Source: Hydrogenoanaerobacterium saccharovorans (GTDB lineage: Bacteria > Bacillota > Clostridia > Oscillospirales > Ruminococcaceae). Taken from it: a stretch of DNA of 64,000 nt. Positions within the stretch are counted from its first letter, which is position 1. Each line of letters begins with the position of its first letter. The notes under the pieces are model-generated. The model did not search any database. It saw only the letters and a program-made list of their open reading frames with translations, and was not told where the DNA came from. Positions 57,638 to 64,000 of the stretch are shown one piece after another. The position numbers and the translations under genes are program-made. The stretch is taken from positions 1 through 64,000 of the forward strand of contig NZ_JACSNR010000009.1 in assembly GCF_016901815.1 (NCBI RefSeq), in the 5' to 3' direction.

Positions 57638-58317
57638 ATGGGTCAGAAAGTAAATCCGCACGGTCTTCGTGTTGGTGTAATCAAGGACTGGGACTCCCGC
57701 TGGTTTGTAAGAGACGATGTGTTCGGAGATACCCTCGTAGAGGACTACAACCTCCGCAAGGTCCTGAAGAAGAAGCTGTATGACGCCGGCATCGCCAAGA
57801 TTGAGATCGAGCGCGACGCCACCAAGGTAAGAATCCATCTGCACTGCGCCCGTCCCGGTATCGTAATCGGTAAGGGCGGCGCCGAGATCGAAAAGCTGCG
57901 TCTCGAGTGCGAAAAGATGATCAATAAGAACAGAGCTGAAAAGCTGGCTGTACTGGTAAATGTTGTTGAGGTTAAGCAGCCCGACAAGAATGCCCAGCTG
58001 GTAGCAGAGAGCATCGCTGCTCAGCTCGAGAACCGTGCTTCCTTCCGCCGTACCATGAAGCAGGCTATCAGCCGTGCCATGCGTCTGGGCGCAAGAGGTA
58101 TCAAGGTTCAGCTCTCCGGCCGTGTAGGCGGCGCTGAGATCGCAAGAGTAGAACAGTATCATGAGGGTACCATTCCGCTGCAGACCCTGCGCGCTGATAT
58201 CGACTATGGTTTCGCCGAGGCTCACACCACTTACGGTAAGCTGGGCGTCAAGGTTTGGATCTACGCTGGTGAGGTTCTCGCAGAGAAGAGGACTCGCAAG
58301 GAAGGAGGCAACAAGTA

Positions 58318-58318
<1 letters not shown>
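57638..58318 (+). CDS. rpsC: 30S ribosomal protein S3
   Basis: S3 lies at the mRNA entry and has helicase-related function. The 226 residues include a KH domain ([20 protein letters not shown]) and the C-terminal sheet with [28 protein letters not shown] precedes the ATG. The stop overlaps the rplP ATG by one base. Confidence 0.97.
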
Positions 58319-58739
<421 letters not shown>

Positions 58740-58740
<1 letters not shown>

Positions 58741-58940
58741 TGAAGGCATCTGAGATTAGAAACCTCTCCGTCCAGGAGCTCAACGAGAAGCTCTCCGATC
58801 TGAAGAGCGAGCTTTTCAACCTGCGTTTCCAGCACGCGATCAACCAGCTCGAGAACCCCATGCGTCTTGGCGCTGTCAAGAAGGACATCGCCCGTGTAAA
58901 GACCATCATCCGGGAGAAAGAGCTCGCTGAGCGCAAGTAA
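58740..58940 (+). CDS. rpmC: 50S ribosomal protein L29
   Basis: L29 is a two-helix protein at the tunnel exit. The 66 residues include [20 protein letters not shown] and [17 protein letters not shown]. The start overlaps the rplP stop by one base; GAGGAGG lies nine bases upstream. Confidence 0.97.
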
Positions 58941-58961
58941 CTTTGAAAGGAGGACAACAGA

Positions 58962-59219
58962 GTGTCTGAGAGAAATCTGAGAAAGACCAGAGTGGGCAAG
59001 GTAGTAAGCAACAAGATGGATAAGACTGTTGTAGTTGCTATCCAGGACAACGTTCGTCACCCCCTCTACAAGAAGATCATCAAGCGCACCGTAAAGCTGA
59101 AGGCTCATGATGAGCTGAACAGCTGCAATATCGGCGATACCGTAAAGGTTATGGAGACCCGTCCCCTTTCCAAGGATAAGAGATGGAGAGTAACCGAAAT
59201 TATCGAGAAGGCCAAGTAA
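58962..59219 (+). CDS. rpsQ: 30S ribosomal protein S17
   Basis: S17 is a primary 16S-binding OB-fold protein. The 85 residues contain [20 protein letters not shown] and the closing [20 protein letters not shown] start is used with AAAGGAGGAC upstream. The next gene lies 139 bases away, an unusually wide gap with a structured RNA candidate. Confidence 0.97.
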   Translation: MSERNLRKTRVGKVVSNKMDKTVVVAIQDNVRHPLYKKIIKRTVKLKAHDELNSCNIGDTVKVMETRPLSKDKRWRVTEIIEKAK

Positions 59220-59260
59220 GATCACTGTTTTCTCGCTTTATTTGTACGAATACAAACACA

Positions 59261-59333
59261 TCAGTTTAAGCGCCTGCATAAAAACGGTTGCAGGCAGTCC
59301 TCGGGAAGAAAATCCCCGAAGCTGGTAAACTGA
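59261..59333 (+). promoter_or_regulatory. three-way-junction RNA candidate between rpsQ and rplN
   Basis: An outer stem TCAGTTTA (59261-59268)/TAAACTGA (59326-59333) encloses two hairpins, GCCTGCA (59272-59278)/TGCAGGC (59289-59295) and TCGGG (59301-59305)/CCCGA (59315-59319). A TTTGTA/TACAAA pair (59240-59256) lies just before it. The element ends 10 bases before the rplN ribosome binding site. A protein-binding control site for the downstream r-protein genes is inferred. Confidence 0.55.
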
Positions 59334-59358
59334 GTTGAACCGAAAGGAGGAATGCACT

Positions 59359-59727
59359 GTGATCCAGATGCAGACCTATCTCAATGTTGCGGATAACACC
59401 GGAGCCAGAGAGCTCATGTGTATCCGCGTTCTGGGCGGCACCCGCAGAAGATACGCCAACATCGGTGATGTTGTAGTATGTTCCGTTAAGAAGGCAGCCC
59501 CGGGCGGCATGGTAAAGAAGGGCGATGTAGTGAAGGCTGTTATCGTTCGTTCCGCCAAGGGACTGAGAAGAGACGATGGCACTTACATCCGTTTTGATGA
59601 GAACGCCGCCGTTATCATCCGTGACGACAAACAACCCCGGGGCACACGAATCTTTGGGCCAGTAGCCCGTGAGCTTCGTGAAAAGGATTATCTCAAGATT
59701 TTGAGCCTGGCTCCCGAAGTGCTTTAA
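59359..59727 (+). CDS. rplN: 50S ribosomal protein L14
   Basis: L14 forms an intersubunit bridge. The 122-residue length is exact for the family, beginning [24 protein letters not shown] start at 59359 has AAAGGAGG eight bases upstream; the longer frame upstream is rejected for length. Confidence 0.97.
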   Translation: MIQMQTYLNVADNTGARELMCIRVLGGTRRRYANIGDVVVCSVKKAAPGGMVKKGDVVKAVIVRSAKGLRRDDGTYIRFDENAAVIIRDDKQPRGTRIFGPVARELREKDYLKILSLAPEVL

Positions 59728-59744
59728 TTGGAGGAGTTTGACAG

Positions 59745-60062
59745 ATGAACAATATTCATGTTAAAACTGGCGATACCGTCGTTGTTCTGTCAGGCAAAGA
59801 CAAGGGCAAGCAGGGTAAGGTTCTCGAGGTAAGCCCGAAGGAGAACAAGGTAATCGTAGAGGGAATCAATGTGGTTTCCAAGCATGTAAAGCCCCGCCGT
59901 GCCGGCGAAACCGGCGGCATCCTGAAGGTGGAAGGCCCCATGCATGCCTGCAAGGTTATGCTGGTTTGCCCCAAGTGCGGCAAGCCCACCCGTCTGGCCC
60001 ACAAGCTGAACGCTGACGGCACCAAGCAGCGCGTCTGCAAGAAGTGCGGCGAAACTTTCTAA
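59745..60062 (+). CDS. rplX: 50S ribosomal protein L24
   Basis: L24 is an assembly-initiating protein with a KOW motif ([20 protein letters not shown]). The 105 residues end with two CxxC pairs (CPKCG and CKKCG), a zinc-ribbon form. TTGGAGGAG precedes the ATG. Confidence 0.97.
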   Translation: MNNIHVKTGDTVVVLSGKDKGKQGKVLEVSPKENKVIVEGINVVSKHVKPRRAGETGGILKVEGPMHACKVMLVCPKCGKPTRLAHKLNADGTKQRVCKKCGETF

Positions 60063-60080
60063 GTGAGGAGGATTGAGAAC

Positions 60081-60620
60081 ATGGCTAGAATGAGAGAGTT
60101 CTATGTAAATGAAGTAGCCCCTGCTCTGAACAAGAAGTTCGGCTACAAGAGTGTCATGCAGATCCCCAAGCTGGACAAGATCGTCGTGAATGTCGGCTGC
60201 GGCGAAGCCCGCGACAACCAGAAGATGATCGACGCCATTATGGGCGATATTGCTGCCATTACCGGTCAGAAGCCCTGCGTATGCCGGGCCAAGAAGTCGG
60301 TAGCGAACTTCAAGCTGCGTGAGGGTATGGTAGTAGGTGTCAAGGTGACACTCAGAGGCGATATGATGTACGAGTTCCTCGACAGACTGTTCAGCGTGGC
60401 TCTGCCCCGCGTAAGAGACTTCAGAGGTATCAGCGCAAATGGCTTCGATGGCCGCGGCAACTTTGCCTTCGGTCTGAAGGAGCAGCTTATCTTCCCTGAG
60501 ATCGAGTACGACAAGATCGACAAGGTACGCGGTATGGACATCGCTTTTGTTACAACCGCTAAGACTGACGAAGAGGCCAAGATGCTCCTTGAGCTGATGG
60601 GCGCTCCGTTCGAGAAGTAA
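60081..60620 (+). CDS. rplE: 50S ribosomal protein L5
   Basis: L5 binds 5S rRNA and contacts P-site tRNA. The 179-residue length from the ATG at 60081 is exact for the family, with [20 protein letters not shown] and [29 protein letters not shown] precedes the start. Confidence 0.97.
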   Translation: MARMREFYVNEVAPALNKKFGYKSVMQIPKLDKIVVNVGCGEARDNQKMIDAIMGDIAAITGQKPCVCRAKKSVANFKLREGMVVGVKVTLRGDMMYEFLDRLFSVALPRVRDFRGISANGFDGRGNFAFGLKEQLIFPEIEYDKIDKVRGMDIAFVTTAKTDEEAKMLLELMGAPFEK

Positions 60621-60632
60621 GGGGGAATTTAA

Positions 60633-60818
60633 GTGGCTAAGAAGTCCATGATCAACAAGCAGCAGAGAACACCTAAATTTTCCACAAGAGCCTACAACAG
60701 ATGCAAGATCTGCGGCAGACCCCATGCCTACCTGAGAAAGTACGGCATCTGCCGTATCTGCTTCCGTGAGCTGGCCTACAAGGGTCAGATCCCGGGCGTC
60801 AAGAAGGCAAGCTGGTAA
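60633..60818 (+). CDS. rpsN: 30S ribosomal protein S14, zinc type
   Basis: S14 belongs to the 30S head. At 61 residues it is the zinc-binding short form: [20 protein letters not shown] provides four Cys ligands. A GTG start follows a GGGGGAA site. Confidence 0.97.
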   Translation: MAKKSMINKQQRTPKFSTRAYNRCKICGRPHAYLRKYGICRICFRELAYKGQIPGVKKASW

Positions 60819-60841
60819 GTTAGTTTAAGGAGGTTAACGGT

Positions 60842-61240
60842 ATGCATATCACCGACAGCATCGCTGACATGCTGACACGCATCCGGAATGCAGGTGCCGC
60901 AAAGCACGAAACAGTCGATGTACCCGCTTCCAAGATGAAGAAGGCGATCGCCCAGATTCTCCTGGATGAAGGCTACATCAAGAGCTTCCAGCTGATCGAA
61001 GACGGGAAGCAGGGCATCATTCGGATCGTTCTCAAGTACGGCGAGAACAAGACTTCGGTTATTTCCGGTCTCAGACGCGTTTCCAAGCCCGGTCTGAGAA
61101 TTTATACAAACTGCGAGGATATGCCCAAGGTTATGAAGGGCCTGGGTATTGCCATCGTATCCACATCGAAGGGCGTTATGACAGACAAGCAGGCTCGCAA
61201 GGAAAACGTGGGCGGCGAAGTTCTGGCATTCGTCTGGTAA
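60842..61240 (+). CDS. rpsH: 30S ribosomal protein S8
   Basis: S8 is a primary 16S-binding protein and the spc repressor in Escherichia coli. The 132 residues include [20 protein letters not shown] and the closing [21 protein letters not shown] precedes the ATG. Confidence 0.97.
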   Translation: MHITDSIADMLTRIRNAGAAKHETVDVPASKMKKAIAQILLDEGYIKSFQLIEDGKQGIIRIVLKYGENKTSVISGLRRVSKPGLRIYTNCEDMPKVMKGLGIAIVSTSKGVMTDKQARKENVGGEVLAFVW

Positions 61241-61256
61241 AGGAGGTGCAAACAAT

Positions 61257-61802
61257 ATGTCTCGAATTGGTAGAAAGCCGATCGCTATCCCGGCCGGCGT
61301 AGAGGTTGCTGTAAACGGCAACGAAGTGACTGTCAAGGGCCCCAAGGGCACCATGACCCAGACCTTCAACTCCGACCTGACCGTAACTGTTGAGAACGGC
61401 GAAGTACTGGTTACCCGTCCTTCCGACGATAAGGAGCACAGAAGTCTGCACGGCCTGACCAGAACCCTGATTGCCAACATGGTACACGGCGTTTCGGAAG
61501 GCTTCACCAAGGAGCTGGAAATCCAGGGCGTTGGTTACCGTGCAGTAAAGCAGGGCAAGGACCTGGTTATGACACTGGGCTTCTCCCATCAGGTTATCAT
61601 GTCTGAGGGCAACGGCATCACCATTGATGTTCCCTCCCCGAGCAAGATCGTCATCAGCGGTTACGACAAGCAGGCCGTAGGTCAGTTCGCTGCCGAAGTA
61701 CGCGCCAAGCGTCCGCCGGAGCCTTATAAGGGCAAGGGCATCCGTTATGTCGGCGAGTATGTCATCCGCAAGGAAGGCAAGGCCGGTAAGGGCAAGAAGT
61801 AA
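61257..61802 (+). CDS. rplF: 50S ribosomal protein L6
   Basis: L6 lies near the factor-binding site. The 181 residues have two similar domains, with [20 protein letters not shown] and the C-terminal [29 protein letters not shown] precedes the ATG. Confidence 0.97.
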   Translation: MSRIGRKPIAIPAGVEVAVNGNEVTVKGPKGTMTQTFNSDLTVTVENGEVLVTRPSDDKEHRSLHGLTRTLIANMVHGVSEGFTKELEIQGVGYRAVKQGKDLVMTLGFSHQVIMSEGNGITIDVPSPSKIVISGYDKQAVGQFAAEVRAKRPPEPYKGKGIRYVGEYVIRKEGKAGKGKK

Positions 61803-61820
61803 GTAAAGGAGTGAATTGAT

Positions 61821-62180
61821 ATGGTGAAAAAGCCTGACAGCAACAAGGCAAGACTCAAGAGACACATGAGAGTTCGAGCTAAGATCAGCGGCACACCAGA
61901 GCGTCCACGCCTTAGTGTATTCCGCTCCGCCAAGCACATTTACGCTCAGATCATCGATGATGTGAACGGCGTAACTCTGGCCAGCGCCTCTTCCATGGAG
62001 AAGGGCTTCGAAGGCTTCGGCGGCAACAAGGAAGCTGCCCGCAAGGTAGGCGAGGCTGTAGCCAAGGCTGCACTTGCCAAGGGCATTTCCGAGGTAGTAT
62101 TTGACCGCAGCGGTTATATCTACCATGGTCGTGTAAAGGAACTGGCTGAGGGTGCTCGTGAGGGCGGTCTCAAATTCTAA
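61821..62180 (+). CDS. rplR: 50S ribosomal protein L18
   Basis: L18 binds 5S rRNA with L5. The 119 residues include [20 protein letters not shown] and a [19 protein letters not shown] end. GTAAAGGAG precedes the ATG. Confidence 0.97.
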   Translation: MVKKPDSNKARLKRHMRVRAKISGTPERPRLSVFRSAKHIYAQIIDDVNGVTLASASSMEKGFEGFGGNKEAARKVGEAVAKAALAKGISEVVFDRSGYIYHGRVKELAEGAREGGLKF

Positions 62181-62196
62181 GGTAGGAGGGATACTT

Positions 62197-62697
62197 TTGG
62201 CTCGAATTGACGCTTCCAACATGGAACTGCAAGAAAGAGTAGTCACCATTAACCGTGTTTCCAAGACTGTTAAGGGTGGTCGTATTTTCAAGTTCGCCGC
62301 GCTGGTTGTAGTCGGCGACGGCAACGGCACCGTAGGCTTCGGCCTGGGCAAGGCTTCCGAAGTGCCGGATGCAATCCGCAAGGGCATTGAGGACGCAAAG
62401 AAGAACCTGGTGAAGGTTTCCCTGAAGGGTACAACCATTCCCCACGAGGTAGTAGGCGTTTATGGCGCCGGCCGCGTGCTGATGCGTCCCGCTCCGGAAG
62501 GTACCGGCCTGATCGCAGGCGGTCCTGTCCGTGCGGTACTGGAAGTTACTGGTGTCAAGAACATCAGAACTAAGTCTCTGCGCTCCAGAAACCCCAAGAA
62601 CATGGTATCCGCTACCATGCAGGGTCTGATGTCGCTGAGAAACGTAGACGAGATCGCTGCCAAGCGCGGCAAGAGCGTCCGTGAAATTATTGGTTAA
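62197..62697 (+). CDS. rpsE: 30S ribosomal protein S5
   Basis: S5 helps decoding accuracy. From the TTG at 62197 it has 166 residues, with [20 protein letters not shown] and [29 protein letters not shown] lies seven bases before the TTG; upstream in-frame starts lie within rplR. Confidence 0.96.
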   Translation: MARIDASNMELQERVVTINRVSKTVKGGRIFKFAALVVVGDGNGTVGFGLGKASEVPDAIRKGIEDAKKNLVKVSLKGTTIPHEVVGVYGAGRVLMRPAPEGTGLIAGGPVRAVLEVTGVKNIRTKSLRSRNPKNMVSATMQGLMSLRNVDEIAAKRGKSVREIIG

Positions 62698-62711
62698 GGA
62701 GGAGAGCGAAC

Positions 62712-62888
62712 ATGGCACTGAAGATCAAACTCGTAAAGAGCCTGAACGGTCGTGGCGACAAGCAGATCGCTACCGCTCACTCCCTGGGCCTTCACAAGAT
62801 CGGGAATGAGACCACTCAGCCCGACAATGCCGCTACAAAGGGCAAGATCGCCAAGATCAGCCACCTGGTAGAGGTAACAGAAGCATAA
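62712..62888 (+). CDS. rpmD: 50S ribosomal protein L30
   Basis: L30 is a small 50S surface protein. The 58 residues read [20 protein letters not shown], then HSLGLHKIG and end in LVEVTEA, the standard bacterial form. GGAGGAGAGCGAAC precedes the ATG. The gene is short but fits exactly between rpsE and rplO, its usual place. Confidence 0.96.
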   Translation: MALKIKLVKSLNGRGDKQIATAHSLGLHKIGNETTQPDNAATKGKIAKISHLVEVTEA

Positions 62889-62908
62889 CCAAAGGAGGTG
62901 CAGGTAAA

Positions 62909-63349
62909 ATGAAACTTCATGAACTTTCTCCCGCACCGGGCTCTGTCAAGAAGGCCTTCCGCAAGGGCCGCGGCAGCGGTTCCGGCAACGGCAAGACAGC
63001 CGGCAAGGGTCATAAGGGCCAGAATGCCCGTTCGGGCGGCGGTGTAAGACCGGGCTTTGAGGGCGGCCAGATGCCCCTGACCAGAAGACTTCCCAAGAGA
63101 GGCTTCAACAACATTTTTGCTACCAAGTATGCAGCGATCAATGTCAGCGATCTGAACGTGTTCGAGGACGGCGCCGTTGTAGATGAGGCTGCAATCGTTG
63201 CAGCTGGCCTGGTGAAGAAGACCCTGGATGGTATCAAGATCCTCGGAAACGGCGAGCTGCAGAAGAAGCTCACTGTAAACGCTAAGGCATTCTCTGCTTC
63301 CGCAAAGCAGAAGATCGAGGCTGCTGGAGGAAAGGCCGAGGTGATGTAA
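62909..63349 (+). CDS. rplO: 50S ribosomal protein L15
   Basis: L15 is a late 50S assembly protein. The 146 residues have the Gly/Arg-rich arm [20 protein letters not shown] and [25 protein letters not shown] precedes the ATG. The stop codon touches the secY start. Confidence 0.97.
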   Translation: MKLHELSPAPGSVKKAFRKGRGSGSGNGKTAGKGHKGQNARSGGGVRPGFEGGQMPLTRRLPKRGFNNIFATKYAAINVSDLNVFEDGAVVDEAAIVAAGLVKKTLDGIKILGNGELQKKLTVNAKAFSASAKQKIEAAGGKAEVM

Positions 63350-64000
63350 GTGCTTGAAACACTGAAGAATGCTTGGAAAATGGCGGATCTTCGCGCAAAG
63401 CTCCTGTATACAGGTATGATCCTGCTGCTTTTCCGCATTGGCGCAGCGATTCCGGTTCCGTTCCTGAAGCCGGATATTCTCAAGACTTATATTAGCGGCG
63501 ACAACAACTGGCTGGGCTACATTGACCTGCTCAGCGGTGGCGCCTTCAGCAATTCCACCCTGTTTGCTCTGGGTATCTCCCCCTACATCACTGCTTCCAT
63601 CGTGATCCAGCTGCTGGCTGTGGCCATTCCGGCCCTGGAGCAGCTCGCGAAGGAGGGTGAGGAAGGCCGGAAGATCCTCAACAAGTATACCCGGTACTGC
63701 ACTGTGGCCCTGGGCCTGCTGCAGTCGGTGGCATACTACTTCCTGATGCGCAATTACGGCGCTCTCACCTATACCGAGGGCCCCGCAATGTACTTCTCCG
63801 CTGTTGTCATCATCACTTCCTTCCTGGCTGGCTCCATGCTGGTTATGTGGATGGGTGAGCAGATCGACAACAAGGGCATCGGCAATGGTATCTCCATGAT
63901 CCTGTTTGCCGGTATCGTATCCCGCGCATCTTCTATGGTGAACACTGTGATCACCGAGCTCTATCTGGCGATCAACGGTATTATGAAGTACTGGTTCATC
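63350..64000 (+). CDS. secY: preprotein translocase subunit SecY, 3' end beyond window
   Basis: SecY is the protein-conducting channel. The first 217 residues are present: an N-terminal helix with LETLKNAWKMADLRAKLL, then TM1 with FRIGAAIPVP, the plug region and TM2 with ALGISPYITASIVIQLL, and TM3-5 up to the window end. A GTG at 63350 directly follows the rplO stop; GAGGTGA inside rplO serves as ribosome binding site. The order rplO-secY is standard for the spc operon. Confidence 0.96.
   Translation, partial: MLETLKNAWKMADLRAKLLYTGMILLLFRIGAAIPVPFLKPDILKTYISGDNNWLGYIDLLSGGAFSNSTLFALGISPYITASIVIQLLAVAIPALEQLAKEGEEGRKILNKYTRYCTVALGLLQSVAYYFLMRNYGALTYTEGPAMYFSAVVIITSFLAGSMLVMWMGEQIDNKGIGNGISMILFAGIVSRASSMVNTVITELYLAINGIMKYWFI

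Overview
The window is a chromosomal segment of a GC-rich, low-GC-phylum-type (Firmicutes, class Clostridia) bacterium, most likely an Oscillospiraceae/Ruminococcaceae gut anaerobe. Supporting signs are near-perfect AGGAGG ribosome binding sites, sporulation genes (spoIIP, gpr), a type III glutamine synthetase, an archaeal-type prolyl-tRNA synthetase, a zinc-type S14 and a classic Gram-positive S10-spc ribosomal operon. Family and genus are inference.

Layout. 1-260: the end of an rRNA operon with two tandem 5S genes. 0.4-6 kb: a lipoprotein amidase, proB-proA, a DUF1232 protein and a WG-repeat lipoprotein. 6-8.7 kb: a chromate/metal locus (ArsR regulator with a five-unit His/Cys repeat tail, split ChrA transporter, ChrB-N-like protein). 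8.9-15.4 kb: glnN, acetyltransferase, dCTP deaminase, SGNH hydrolase, NifX-like metal protein, PHP phosphatase. 15.7-20.6 kb: lepB, lepA, a DUF1648 protein, yjdF with a structured leader, hemW. 20.6-33.4 kb: a compact phage-particle cluster. 33.5-37.9 kb: NTF2-like protein, a membrane protein, spoIIP, gpr, rpsT and a small membrane protein. 38-42.6 kb: FMN/FAD lipoprotein, bioY, an anchored exported protein, acpP and a GNAT protein. 42.6-48.1 kb: a mosaic around proS, in which AT-rich genes for secreted proteins lie on both sides of proS and a second copy of the proS 3' end lies downstream. 48.2-53.6 kb: a frameshifted beta-helix protein, two transporters with structured leaders and a small membrane protein. 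53.7-64 kb: S10 to SecY.

The most interesting system is the phage-like cluster. It has a terminase, portal, protease, decoration and capsid proteins, connectors, contractile sheath and tube, chaperone, hub, spike, baseplate wedge proteins and a short fibre, in canonical order. I see no tape-measure gene, lysis genes, integrase, repressor or replication genes. A perfect LexA-type box (CGAACAAATGTTCG) lies upstream. The cluster splits the rpsT-gpr-spoIIP-lepA-hemW neighbourhood known from Bacillus, and its base composition looks like the host's. This fits an SOS-controlled, domesticated DNA-packaging particle (gene-transfer-agent-like) or a decayed prophage; the sequence alone cannot decide between them.

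Other points of note are the allele-mosaic at proS, the repeat-tailed metalloregulator with an operator over its -35 box, and several structured RNA candidates (yjdF leader, leaders of both transporters, a three-way junction between rpsQ and rplN, an attenuator before rpsJ).
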